DNA of 64,000 nucleotides from Verrucomicrobiales bacterium (lineage in GTDB: Bacteria > Verrucomicrobiota > Verrucomicrobiia > Limisphaerales > J093): positions 1 through 64,000 of the forward strand of contig JACKPW010000015.1 in assembly GCA_024233215.1 (NCBI GenBank), given 5' to 3'. Under the pieces are notes generated by a model. The model saw only the letters and a program-made list of their open reading frames with translations. It made no database searches and was not told where the DNA came from. A program made the position numbers and the translations under genes. Of this stretch, positions 41,607-50,602 are shown piece after piece (the stretch's first letter is position 1; every line of letters starts with the position of its first letter).

Positions 41607-44074
41607 CCTTCGCCCTCCACCATCGCCAACAGCTTGCCAAGCCGCTTGCGGATCTCGGCATGGACACCATCCAGCTCACGGATGATTTCGGCGGCGGGGC
41701 GATGTTCGCCGGCTTCGAACACGAAGGGCTTGTGTCGGCGCGCCGAGAGGTTCAATTCAGTCGCCTCGATGCAAGCGGGGTCCAGACGCTCCCTGAACTC
41801 CGGCTTTACGGTGCCGTCAGAGGCGAAAACTTTCAGCTTCTTTCGGAGCCAGTCGAGGTAGTCGGTTCGCAGCAGCCCACTCTTGTCGTGGGTGGACTTC
41901 TTGATCTCACGGCCGGTCTTCGCATCTTGCCCCCACGAATCAAGACGCGCCCATTCCCGGACGGGAACGACCCAGCTCAGTTGTCGCTTCTGGTCGCTCT
42001 TGGCCTCTCGCGGTTTGGCCAGGATGCTACGCAACCAGACGTCGTAACCATCCAACCTTGCGAGGGACGTGACTGCATTCTTGATCAGCTGATGCCAGTT
42101 TTCCGCTGCAGGTGCCTTCTGGCGCTTGCCTGCGGTCGAGTCGGTGACGATCTTCTGAAGCGCGCCTTCGGCGAGCGCCGCCTCCAGAGACTCAGCCAGG
42201 CGGCCTTCCTCCTCGCCAAGCGTCTTGAGCAGCAGCTCTTTCGCGTGCTGTTCATGGTCGTTCTCTAAGAGCTCCCGTATTGGTTCGCGGCAACCGTTGC
42301 GAACCTCCTGCGCGGCTTTTCGCAAGGCCACTCGGATTGAGTCGCGCTCGGAATCCGTAAGGGTCTTACGCGGTTCACGAAGGAATCGGTTGCCGATTCT
42401 CTGGGCGAAAGTGTGGATCAGCCAGCGGGTGAATAGGAACTTCACCTGTCCGGCCACCGACTCCTCGGATGCCTTCGGGTCCCGCGGAAGTTCGGAGAAT
42501 GCCTCGTGGATGCCGAGAACTTGGTCCTGTTGGATGCTGTGTTCAGGGAAGATACGAACGAAATCCTTATCCACCGTTCGCCAGCGCTCTTGCCAGTAGT
42601 CTGGCTGCCAGTATCGAGTGCCCGCGGTGTCGTCGGGCTTCGGCGGCTTGCCCTGGATCCGTGACCGCCATTGCTTAAACTTCTCGAGGGCGTCCCAGAG
42701 ATCGTTGTCCTGGCCGGGGCGTTCCTTCCGCTTCTGGTCGAGGGTATAGGCCTCGTCCTCGACCTCGTAAAACCAGACTTCGCGCGTGCGGGGTTCGTCG
42801 CCGGGCTTGAGTTTGCTGTCGGGAAGTTCGGCCTTCTGAAAGAGGAGGATCGAGGTCTTCACCCCGGCGTAGGGCTGGAACACGCCGGCAGGCAAGGAGA
42901 CCACGGCTTCGAGCGAGTTCTCAAACAGCAGTTGGCGACGCAGCTCCTTGTGGGCGTTGGTGCTGCCGAACAGCACGCCATCGGGCACCACCACCGCGGC
43001 GCGCCCGCCGACCTTGAGCAGGTCGAGGAGGAGCCAGACGAAGAGTAGTTCGCTCTTGGTGGTGATCGGTTTGTTGCCCTTCCCGGCCGGAAAACGCTGG
43101 CGATTGGGGCTGAGGTCGCCTTCATCGACGCTGCCGGTGAAGGGGGGATTGGCGAGCACATAGTCGTAGGTGCCGCTTTCGTCGTCCGGCATCCGCTTGC
43201 TGAGACTGTCCCGCTGCTCGATCCGGGGGAACTCGAGACCGTGCAGGATCAGGTTCATCCAGCCGATCCGCACCATGGTGCGGTCGTTGTCGTAGCCCGT
43301 GACACACGTGTCGAGCGGCAACTTCTCGAACGAAACGTCCCCGAAGGCCCGGTGCGGTGTGCCGTCCCATTCGAGGCGGAGCGTCTCGGGGTCGGTGGTC
43401 CGGGCGCGCCAGTGGAGGAGCGTGTTGACGAGGAAGCCGCCGGTGCCGCTGGCGGGATCGAGAATCTTCGCGCCGGGCGTCGGATCGAGCAGTTCGACCA
43501 TGAACCGGATGATGTGGCGCGGGGTGCGGAACTGACCGTTCTTGCCGGAGGACTGAATCTCGCTCAGCAGGTGCTCGAAGATGTCCCCCATGATGTCGGC
43601 ATTGGCGCCGCGTGTGTCGAGCTGCCGGAACAGTTCGTCGATGGCCTGGACGGCGCGGGTGAGCGTGTCGGTCTTGTTCGGGTCGAGGACGAAGTAGGCG
43701 TCATCCAACCGGCCGGTGACCTGGCGGAGTTTGTCGTCGCCGTTGGCCGGCAGGCTGGCAAGCCGCTTTTCGAGACCGCGGAGCCAGGGAAAGACGGTGT
43801 CGTTGAGGAGTCGAAAAGAGGGGTTTTGGCGGATGTACGACCAGCGGCATTCCTCGAACTCCTCGACATGGCGAGCCTCGTGACGGTCGTGGCTGGTCCG
43901 GCCGTAGATGGAGGGCTTGCGGTTTTTCACGCGCTCGGCGTCGAGCCGTTCCAACTGGCGGAGGAACAGGAGGTAGGTGATCTGCTCGATGGCGACGAGC
44001 GGATTGGTCATGCCGGCGGACCAGAACAGGCTCCAGAGGTTGTCGACTTTCTTTCGGAGTTGGGGGCTGAGCAT
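41603..44074 (-). CDS. hsdM: Type I restriction-modification N6-adenine methyltransferase subunit
   Basis: This 823-aa protein has the HsdM N-terminal helical domain ('NPLVAIEQITYLLFLRQLE'), SAM-binding motif I 'DPASGTGGFLV' (206-216) and catalytic motif IV 'NPPF' (309-312). The family is usually ~500 aa; here ~300 extra residues at the C-terminus are helical and charged ('DSERDSIRVALRKAAQEVRNG' by its ends) and may replace or extend contacts to HsdS. It methylates adenine at the site chosen by HsdS, protecting host DNA. The gene starts 14 bp after the DUF4062-ATPase gene and overlaps hsdS by 4 bp. Confidence 0.92.
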   Translation of the reverse strand: MLSPQLRKKVDNLWSLFWSAGMTNPLVAIEQITYLLFLRQLERLDAERVKNRKPSIYGRTSHDRHEARHVEEFEECRWSYIRQNPSFRLLNDTVFPWLRGLEKRLASLPANGDDKLRQVTGRLDDAYFVLDPNKTDTLTRAVQAIDELFRQLDTRGANADIMGDIFEHLLSEIQSSGKNGQFRTPRHIIRFMVELLDPTPGAKILDPASGTGGFLVNTLLHWRARTTDPETLRLEWDGTPHRAFGDVSFEKLPLDTCVTGYDNDRTMVRIGWMNLILHGLEFPRIEQRDSLSKRMPDDESGTYDYVLANPPFTGSVDEGDLSPNRQRFPAGKGNKPITTKSELLFVWLLLDLLKVGGRAAVVVPDGVLFGSTNAHKELRRQLLFENSLEAVVSLPAGVFQPYAGVKTSILLFQKAELPDSKLKPGDEPRTREVWFYEVEDEAYTLDQKRKERPGQDNDLWDALEKFKQWRSRIQGKPPKPDDTAGTRYWQPDYWQERWRTVDKDFVRIFPEHSIQQDQVLGIHEAFSELPRDPKASEESVAGQVKFLFTRWLIHTFAQRIGNRFLREPRKTLTDSERDSIRVALRKAAQEVRNGCREPIRELLENDHEQHAKELLLKTLGEEEGRLAESLEAALAEGALQKIVTDSTAGKRQKAPAAENWHQLIKNAVTSLARLDGYDVWLRSILAKPREAKSDQKRQLSWVVPVREWARLDSWGQDAKTGREIKKSTHDKSGLLRTDYLDWLRKKLKVFASDGTVKPEFRERLDPACIEATELNLSARRHKPFVFEAGEHRPAAEIIRELDGVHAEIRKRLGKLLAMVEGEG

Positions 44075-44088
44075 GGGAAAGCGGGGGG

Positions 44089-45600
44089 TTACGGGCGCGA
44101 GGGGTGAGCGGCAAGCCAGACGCGGCCTTGTGCGGTGAGCCGGTACTTCTGGAGGCGACTGTTTGGTTTCTCGGGAATCGTCATTTCGAGGAGCCCGAGG
44201 GTGAGGGCCGGCAGGATGTAGGCAAGGCGGAAGTGGTCCGCGTCCTTGAGGCCCACCCTTTCCTGCAATTCCCGCCGGCTGCCGGGCTGGCCGCAGGCGA
44301 GCAGGAGACGGGTGACTTCCGGGGTGACTTCCGGGGTGACTTCCGGGGTGACTTCCGGGGTGGTCCGCCCGGTGACGGTCTTGAATGCCTTCTCAGGCTG
44401 GCGGCGAACGGTCGTGACGAAGCCGTCAGTCAGGGCGAATTCCGGTTCCGGTAGGCCCGTGGCACGGCAGCGTCGGATCATGTCGCCGGTGCCCGTTCCC
44501 ATCCGTTCGATGTAGCCGGTCAGGTAAAGCGGTTCCGCGAGCAGCGGGTTGCCTGGGACGGAACCGTGCGGTCGGCGGAGCCGGGCAAGGGTCAGCGATG
44601 GGGGCAAGGTACCCGGGTTCCAAACTTCCAGCCGGTCCGCGAAGAGCATGACTTGCACGCTGCCGTTACCGGCGTAGTCGCGGTGAGCCACGGCGTTGAC
44701 GATGGCTTCCCGGACCACTTCCGGGGGAATCTCGTAAGCCACCGGCGCCTGGGTTGAGGCGGCCCGGGTCCCGACGGCAAGGTTGATCTTTGACAGGACG
44801 AAATCCACCGCCTGATCGACCAAGGCGAAGGTGTTGCCGCGATAGACCTGATAGGAAGGGATCGGCTTCTCGACCTCCGTGCCGTGGAAATGGGCGCACT
44901 TGACTATCGAGGAGGAAAGGAACTTCTGCGGCTCGCGTCCGAAGAGGAGGATGGCGGCATGGGTGGGGCGACCCGCACGCAAGAGATGGAGATGTTCCAA
45001 GACCGCGCGAGTGGGGGTCTTTTGCGTCAGCGGAAATCCCCGTTCACTTCGGGCGACACCCACGAAGTGGCGGATCTTCTCGGCGGACAGGTCACGCGGG
45101 GTTGCGCCCGGGCAGCCAGCGGCATCGAAGGGCCCTGTGCGGATGCGTTCCCCGGCGACGAGATACTCGACCAGGCTGGCGTAGAGCGCGGGGATCAGGC
45201 CGGCCTTGTCCCGAAAACGCCGGCGGATGAGTTCGGCGCCCGCGCGGCGGATCAGGGCGGCCATTCTTGGGTCACGGGACTGTTCGGATTCGCCTTTGAC
45301 GAAGATCAGGCGTGGTTTGTGGCGGGCTGTCGCGCGGTCGAACTCAAGTTCGGTGGGGGACTTGTCACCGGAGACCGGGCTGCCGTATTCGCTGCCGAAC
45401 AGGCCGACATACAGGCCACACCGGTCCACGGCGTCGAGATACACCTGATCGGCACGGCGGTCGGCAGCGGGCAGGTCCTCGAAGAGAAAGACCTCGAAGA
45501 ACCGGCGTAGGAGCGGGTCGCCCTGCACGAAATCGCGTGCGGCGCGGCGTTCTTCCGCGAGTTCCTTCTGCACGCTGCTGATGAAGAGGCGCTCGATCAT
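44089..45600 (-). CDS. DUF4062-ATP-binding protein embedded in the restriction operon
   Basis: This 503-aa protein opens with DUF4062 (~1-110: 'LFISSVQKELAEERRAARDF', 'ADQVYLDAVDRCGLYVGLFGSEYG'). A middle region (~150-250) follows, then an ATP-binding segment of the RecG-like/HATPase_c_4 type with 'EAIVNAVAHRDYAGNG' and 'FADRLEVWNPGTLP'. The C-terminus has a winged-helix-like part ending 'RVWLAAHPSRP', preceded by four 'TPEV' repeats (encoded by a 12-bp tandem repeat). Proteins of this layout are often called transcriptional regulators or AlbA_2-type ATPases and cluster with restriction systems. Start at ATG 45600, 28 bp after the hsdR stop. Confidence 0.75.
   Translation of the reverse strand: MIERLFISSVQKELAEERRAARDFVQGDPLLRRFFEVFLFEDLPAADRRADQVYLDAVDRCGLYVGLFGSEYGSPVSGDKSPTELEFDRATARHKPRLIFVKGESEQSRDPRMAALIRRAGAELIRRRFRDKAGLIPALYASLVEYLVAGERIRTGPFDAAGCPGATPRDLSAEKIRHFVGVARSERGFPLTQKTPTRAVLEHLHLLRAGRPTHAAILLFGREPQKFLSSSIVKCAHFHGTEVEKPIPSYQVYRGNTFALVDQAVDFVLSKINLAVGTRAASTQAPVAYEIPPEVVREAIVNAVAHRDYAGNGSVQVMLFADRLEVWNPGTLPPSLTLARLRRPHGSVPGNPLLAEPLYLTGYIERMGTGTGDMIRRCRATGLPEPEFALTDGFVTTVRRQPEKAFKTVTGRTTPEVTPEVTPEVTPEVTRLLLACGQPGSRRELQERVGLKDADHFRLAYILPALTLGLLEMTIPEKPNSRLQKYRLTAQGRVWLAAHPSRP
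44311..44358. repeat. 12-bp tandem repeat, four copies, within the DUF4062-ATPase gene
   Basis: GGTGACTTCCGG occurs four times in perfect tandem. On the coding (minus) strand it gives the peptide (TPEV)4. The unit is a multiple of three, so copy-number change would keep the frame. Confidence 0.9.
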
Positions 45601-45628
45601 GCGGAACCTGACTGGGGTGACGTCGCGA

Positions 45629-48388
45629 TCATGCAGCCAGAGAGTGGGCCAGGCCGAGGATTTCGTCGAGTTCGGCGGGTGCAAACAGGCGTTCGGGATC
45701 ACCGATCCGGCTGAACGGTGCTTCGTGCAGCTGTTCCAGTGAGGCGATTTCGGCGCGGTTGAGAATGGCTTGGCGGAGGGTGCGCAGAAACATGAGTTGA
45801 GTGGCGTTCAGGGTGGGGTGGCGGGCAATCCAGTCTTCGAAGCCTTGGGAGATGCGCTGCTCCCGGCTCGGTAACCGGGCCAGCCCGAGGATGTGCCGGA
45901 GGAAATCGGCGAGTGCGGCTTCCGGCTGGTCATAGGCCTGGCGCAGACGTTCCTCGGTCACGAAGAGGTCGGGTGAGTTGAGCAAACGTGAGATGGATTC
46001 CAGTTCCTCGGGCGAGAGTTCTTGTCCGGCGCGGAGTCTGCGCAGGGCGGGATGTTCCTCCGCCAGATCGCGGATGAACGCTTCGAGTCGTTCGCGGTAG
46101 GTTTCCACGAACGCACCTTCGCCCGCCGGACCGAACACGATCCAGTGCCGTTGAGCGATGGAATCGGGCAGGGTCAGCCGGATCATCTCGCCGCCGGAGC
46201 GGCGGGCGCGAAAACGCATCAACGGGGCGAAGGTGCTCTGCAACTCCGCGATCCGAGGACAATCAAGGTGTTCCCAGAAGCCGGGGCTGAGGGCGAACGC
46301 AAGCTGGGTGTGGACGGCGCGGATCTCGGGGAGTTCTTCCGGGAGCAATCGGAGGTTCTCGGTGATGCGCTCGCGCAGGCGTTCGATTTCCTCGGTGTCC
46401 GCCTTGAGGTGGGCGAGTGCGAGTTGCTCGGTGAGGTTTTCGAATTGCAGGACTGCCCAGCCTTCCGTGGTCGCGAAGCGCAGCAGCGGGGCGATGATGG
46501 TGGACAGGTGTCGGATGCGCTCCGGCTCAGGCGGGATCCAGAGGTTGGCCTCGGTGGTGAGGCGGCGGATCTCTTCGGCGTGCGGGGCAACGTTGACGTT
46601 CTCGATCGGCAACGCATGCAGCATTGATTGAAGCTGCTGGCGAGCGCTTTCGGCCTGCGTGGTTTCCCCGCGGCCGAGGAGAATCTGGAGCTTCTCGAGC
46701 CGGAGCCGGAACAGACGGGTCGGGAGGGGTTCGGTGTTGCCACCCGTACCGCTGCCCTCGGGGTTGATCTGGAAATAGGCGAAGTTGTCCCAGTGATCGA
46801 TGATGAGGAAGTCGCCCTTGGGCTGGCCGCTGACCGGATCGGTCCAAAGCCGGGTTCCGCGCCCGATCATCTGCCAGAACTTGACCTGGCTGAACACGGG
46901 CTTGGCGAACACCAGATTGCGAATGGCCGGTACGTCAATGCCCGTGTCGAGCATGTCCACCGAAATGGCAACGCGAGGGAAGTCCTTGTGCTTGAAGTCG
47001 TCCAGGGTCTTTTCGACCCGTTCCATGTGGCTGTCGATGATCCGGGCGAGGCCGCGCCGCTGGAGGTCGGGGTAGAGCCGATTGAAACTCTGATAGAGTT
47101 CGAGGGCGTGCCGGTGGCTGACGGCAAAAACGATGGACTTGGCGGGCAGCGTGCCGACGGCGTCCTTGATCGAGGCGTCCATGAACTCGCGCACGATGGC
47201 ATCGTTCGTGCCGGTGTTGGTGACCCGGCGTTCGAGGTCGGTGCCCTCGAAGGTCAGGTCGGCGGCGTCGAGCCCCTGCTCCTGTAGGTCGCGCAGGAGC
47301 TCCGGCGGGAGTTGCCCTGGTTGCAACCCTTCAACTTGGAAGTGCGTCCGGGCGACATGCACCGGGCGGTAGGATGCCAAATGGCCGTCGCGGATGGCTT
47401 CCTCGTAACCGTAATGGAACGTGGGCAGACCATCTTCGCAGGCGAAGAGTTGGAAGGTGTTGTGTTCGATGAAATCGGTCGGGGTGGCGGTCAATCCCAG
47501 TTGGATGGCGTCGAAGTGGTCCAGGATCGCCCGGTAGCGATTGTAGATCGACCGGTGACTTTCGTCGGCGATGACGAGGTCGAAACACCCGTGGGAGAGC
47601 TTCGGGTAAACCGCCATCATGCCGGGGTAGGTGGCCGCCAGAACCCGTGCCGCGGGGTCCACCTCGCCGGTCTCGATCCGCGCCCGGGGAACCGAGGGCA
47701 GGTGCTGCTTGAAGGCGTCGAGGGCCTGTTTCACCAACTCCCGCCGGTCGGCAAGAAAGAGCACGCGCTGAATCCACTTTTGCCGGAGCAACAGTTCGAC
47801 GAATGCGATGGCTGTGCGGGTCTTTCCGGTGCCGGTGGCCATCACCAGGAGGAACTTGCGACGCGCGTGTTCGATCCGCTCTGCGACCGCTTTGACAGCC
47901 TCGGTCTGATACGCCCGGTCCACGATTTCCGTTGAGACGGGAGCGCCGTTCAGCGTCTCGTGGTAACGGTCGAGGAATGCCAGCCGCTCCAGGTCATCCA
48001 GGTTGAAGAAACCGCTGACTTTCCGAGGGGGATGGAGTGGGCGGTGCCAGAACCAGATTTCATCGCCGTTGGCGAGGAAGATGAAGGGCGCCACGCCGTG
48101 TGTGGCGAGGATACGGTCCGCGTAGTCCGCCGCCTGCTGCTCACCTTCGAGCGGACTGCGGCTGGCACGTTTCGCCTCCACGATCGCCAATGGACGGCCG
48201 AGTCGGTCGGGCAGGACATAGTCCACGAACTCGTTTTGCGCCCGGTAGCTGCCCGGAGACTCCTGAAAGATCCCGGATCCTCGCAGAAGGAACTCTTCGA
48301 CGAGGGAACGGTTGCCGACGGTCCAACCGGCACGCGCAAGCTGGATGTCGATCTGGCGAGCTCTGGTCTCTTTCTCACTGAGATCCAT
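45629..48388 (-). CDS. hsdR: Type I restriction enzyme endonuclease/translocase subunit
   Basis: This 919-aa protein has an N-terminal PD-(D/E)xK nuclease (Asp56 in 'NEFVDYVL', Glu71 and Lys73 in 'LAIVEAKRAS'). An SF2 motor follows with Walker A 'MATGTGKTRTA', Walker B 'LVIADESHRSIYN', 'LGLTATPTDF' and motif VI 'QMIGRGTRL'. The C-terminal ~250 residues are helical and bind the M-S core. It translocates and cuts unmodified DNA. The start ATG 48388 was chosen because it opens at 'DLSEKETRARQIDIQL', the usual N-terminus; the frame is open further upstream into a repeat. It is the first gene of the defence operon. Confidence 0.92.
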   Translation of the reverse strand: MDLSEKETRARQIDIQLARAGWTVGNRSLVEEFLLRGSGIFQESPGSYRAQNEFVDYVLPDRLGRPLAIVEAKRASRSPLEGEQQAADYADRILATHGVAPFIFLANGDEIWFWHRPLHPPRKVSGFFNLDDLERLAFLDRYHETLNGAPVSTEIVDRAYQTEAVKAVAERIEHARRKFLLVMATGTGKTRTAIAFVELLLRQKWIQRVLFLADRRELVKQALDAFKQHLPSVPRARIETGEVDPAARVLAATYPGMMAVYPKLSHGCFDLVIADESHRSIYNRYRAILDHFDAIQLGLTATPTDFIEHNTFQLFACEDGLPTFHYGYEEAIRDGHLASYRPVHVARTHFQVEGLQPGQLPPELLRDLQEQGLDAADLTFEGTDLERRVTNTGTNDAIVREFMDASIKDAVGTLPAKSIVFAVSHRHALELYQSFNRLYPDLQRRGLARIIDSHMERVEKTLDDFKHKDFPRVAISVDMLDTGIDVPAIRNLVFAKPVFSQVKFWQMIGRGTRLWTDPVSGQPKGDFLIIDHWDNFAYFQINPEGSGTGGNTEPLPTRLFRLRLEKLQILLGRGETTQAESARQQLQSMLHALPIENVNVAPHAEEIRRLTTEANLWIPPEPERIRHLSTIIAPLLRFATTEGWAVLQFENLTEQLALAHLKADTEEIERLRERITENLRLLPEELPEIRAVHTQLAFALSPGFWEHLDCPRIAELQSTFAPLMRFRARRSGGEMIRLTLPDSIAQRHWIVFGPAGEGAFVETYRERLEAFIRDLAEEHPALRRLRAGQELSPEELESISRLLNSPDLFVTEERLRQAYDQPEAALADFLRHILGLARLPSREQRISQGFEDWIARHPTLNATQLMFLRTLRQAILNRAEIASLEQLHEAPFSRIGDPERLFAPAELDEILGLAHSLAA

Positions 48389-48796
48389 GTCCGGTGTGCT
48401 TGGAAAGCCCGCTTTCGCGAATGCGCAGGCAATGGGACCCTGAACCCTCCGTGGAGGGACGAACTCCGCGAGTCCCAGCAATCAAGTCAGGGCCTCGTGT
48501 AACTCGGCCCTCCATTGGCGGAGGGAGCACCGTCAATAGCTGCAGGACTGACCCCGTCGCCTGGTTCATGGGGAGAGTATTGCCGGGGTAAGCGGATGTG
48601 GGCAAGTCCGTCCAGTTGCCTTTCGGGGCCTGTTGCCTGGGGGCGTGAGCGGGGGACGGTGCGAGAGGGTGCGTGTCGGCCTGAGGCCTCCTGCGTTCCC
48701 CAACCTCGGGGCACTGCCGGGCCCGGGGGCGATCGCACCGGAAGGAGCCCGGAAATCAGCCTTGGCCGGTTTATCGCGGTTCGCGACATTGGTCGC
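48389..48796. other. Divergent intergenic region with a 108-bp interspersed repeat
   Basis: This 408-bp gap lies between hsdR and the cysteine desulfurase. It contains the repeat at 48414-48521; the remainder shows no recognisable gene. It should hold the promoters for both directions, but none could be set with confidence. Confidence 0.6.
48414..48521. repeat. 108-bp interspersed repeat, copy 1
   Basis: Begins TTCGCGAATGCGCAGGCAAT and ends ATTGGCGG. Copy 2 at 56060-56167 has exactly the same length and only scattered mismatches. An internal inverted repeat (CCTCC/GGAGG around the GTGGAGGGACGAACTCC region) suggests a hairpin. It starts 26 nt upstream of the hsdR start. Confidence 0.85.
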
Positions 48797-49951
48797 GTGC
48801 GCTATTTCGACCATAACGCCACGCATCCGCTCTCCGCGGCAGCCCGGGAGTCCTGGCTGGATGCCGTCGACCGGTTTCCGGCCAATCCCTCGAGTCCGCA
48901 TCGCTGGGGGGCGCGGGCATCAGCGGCGGTGGAGGAGGCCCGGGAGCAGTTGGGGGGGTGGCTGGGTTGCCGGCCCCAGGATCTGGTCTGGACTTCCGGT
49001 GCCACCGAGGCCAACAACGCGATTCTGCACCACCTCGGCACGGCGACCCATGGAACCGTGCTGATTTCGGCGGTCGAACATCCCTCGGTTTGGAGCCCCG
49101 CGCGTCGGTGGCTCGACGGCCGGACGGAGACAATCCCCGTCCGTGTTTCGGGAGTGGTGGATCTCGACTGGATCGATGCCCGCGTGCGGCGCGGTGGGGT
49201 GACGGCAATGGTGGTGATGGCGGCGAACAACGAGACCGGGGTAATCCAACCGTGGCGGGCCCTTCAGGAACTCTGTCACGCATCCGAAATTCGCTTTGTC
49301 TGCGACGCCGCCCAATGGCTGGGCAGGCTGCCGGCGGAAGGGCTCGGGGCATCGGACCTGTTGACGGCTTCCGCGCACAAGTTCGGAGGTCCCCAAGGAG
49401 TGGGTGTGATGAAGTGCCCGGTCGGCTTCCGACCTCTGCTCGTGGGGGGGCTTCAGGAGGAGGGGCGTCGTGCCGGCACGGTGAATGTGGCGGGCATCCT
49501 GTCGATGGTTGCCGCGCTGGAGGAGCGGGGTGCCCGGGTGGCCTCGCCGTCGGGGGATTCCGCGGAGGCGTTGCCGGTTCGGGCCAGCTGGCGGGACCAG
49601 TTTGTGGAGGCGTTGAAGGACGCGGTGCCCGGGGTCCGGGTGCTCGGGGAATCGGTTCCCCGTTTGTGGAACACCGTGGCGGTCATCATGCCCGAGGCCG
49701 GCGATTGCCGGCGGCGCTGGGTCGCCCGACTCGACAAACTCGGTTTTGCCGTATCCACCGGAAGCGCGTGTTCGAGCGGTCGGGAACAACCCTCACCCGT
49801 GCTGGCGGCGATGGGCTGTCGTTCGGATGAGAGTGACCGCATGCTGCGGATCAGCGCCGGCTGGGACACTTCCGGGGAGGACTGGACCGCGCTGTTGTCA
49901 GCCATCCGGCAGACGGCGACGGAGTTCGGCGTGGCAGTCGACCGGCAGTGA
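48797..49951 (+). CDS. Cysteine desulfurase-like PLP enzyme (NifS/IscS family)
   Basis: This 384-aa class V aminotransferase releases sulfur from cysteine. Visible landmarks are 'YFDHNATHPL' (N-terminal loop), His95 ('SAVEHPSVW'), 'NNETGVIQP', the PLP lysine Lys195 ('TASAHKFGGPQGVG') and the mobile-loop nucleophile Cys325 ('STGSACSSGRE'). The start was set at GTG 48797 because it opens directly at the family N-terminus. No isc or suf genes are adjacent, so it could serve Fe-S assembly or tRNA thiolation. Several Fe-S proteins are encoded upstream in the window, but no link is shown. Confidence 0.88.
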   Translation: MRYFDHNATHPLSAAARESWLDAVDRFPANPSSPHRWGARASAAVEEAREQLGGWLGCRPQDLVWTSGATEANNAILHHLGTATHGTVLISAVEHPSVWSPARRWLDGRTETIPVRVSGVVDLDWIDARVRRGGVTAMVVMAANNETGVIQPWRALQELCHASEIRFVCDAAQWLGRLPAEGLGASDLLTASAHKFGGPQGVGVMKCPVGFRPLLVGGLQEEGRRAGTVNVAGILSMVAALEERGARVASPSGDSAEALPVRASWRDQFVEALKDAVPGVRVLGESVPRLWNTVAVIMPEAGDCRRRWVARLDKLGFAVSTGSACSSGREQPSPVLAAMGCRSDESDRMLRISAGWDTSGEDWTALLSAIRQTATEFGVAVDRQ

Positions 49952-49978
49952 AGACCTCACGACCCAGTCATAATGAAA

Positions 49979-50004
49979 GACCCCGGCGTGGAGGCGCCGG
50001 GGTC
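49979..50004 (-). terminator. Terminator hairpin after secG
   Basis: GACCCCGGCG (49979-49988) pairs perfectly with CGCCGGGGTC (49995-50004) around a 6-nt loop, followed on the minus strand by TTTCATT. It lies between the convergent desulfurase and secG genes and may work for both. Confidence 0.75.
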
Positions 50005-50041
50005 GGATCGAAAAGAGCCGGGGATGGGTTGGTCCGGAGCG

Positions 50042-50584
50042 TCAGGGATTCTCCGCGGGGGCGGGGGGTGTGGTGCCTTCCTCCGCCGGGGCGGGTGCGG
50101 CCGGTGCGTTGGTGGAGGTTTCCACCGCCGGTGCGGCGGCGCCCGCTGCCGCGTTGTTGTTGGTGGCGGCGGCTTCAGGGGTGACCGCCGTGGTCGTGGT
50201 CGTGGTGGTGGTATCCACGGGCAGCGCGGCATTGGTGGGGGGTACCACGTCGGGTGTGGTTGCCGGGACGCTGGCGGGTTGGGCGGCAGCGGCGGCAGCG
50301 CTGGAATCGAGGTGATCCAGAATCGAGGTCCTCCGGGCGTGAGCCCGGTGGGACTGCATGATCGAGAGCGCAAAGGCCAGGACGAGGAAGAAGGTCGTTG
50401 CGTGGCGCGTGACCTTGGTCAGCACGGTGCCGGTGCCGGCGCCGAACAGGGCGTCCGAGGCGGCTCCGCCGAAGGCGAGTCCCGCGCCGGCTTCCTTCTT
50501 GGGCAGTTGGATCAGGATCAGGAGGATCAGCAAGGCGCAGTTCAGCACCAGCACGAACGTGAGAAGTCCAATCAGCAAATCCAT
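50042..50584 (-). CDS. secG: Protein-export membrane protein SecG with long low-complexity tail
   Basis: This 180-aa protein has the two SecG membrane helices ('LLIGLLTFVLVLNCALLILLILIQ' by its ends; 'TTFFLVLAFALSIMQS'). The conserved cytosolic loop between them is 'GAGLAFGGAASDALFGAGTGTVLTKVT'. SecG assists the SecYE channel at the inner membrane. Family length is ~70-120 aa; here an extra ~90 residues of Ala/Pro/Thr/Asn, including a run of eight Thr, follow helix 2. It is the last gene after pgk and tpiA, a common gene order; 18 bp separate it from tpiA. Confidence 0.9.
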   Translation of the reverse strand: MDLLIGLLTFVLVLNCALLILLILIQLPKKEAGAGLAFGGAASDALFGAGTGTVLTKVTRHATTFFLVLAFALSIMQSHRAHARRTSILDHLDSSAAAAAAQPASVPATTPDVVPPTNAALPVDTTTTTTTTAVTPEAAATNNNAAAGAAAPAVETSTNAPAAPAPAEEGTTPPAPAENP

Positions 50585-50602
50585 GAGAGGTCGGGGTCGG
50601 GG

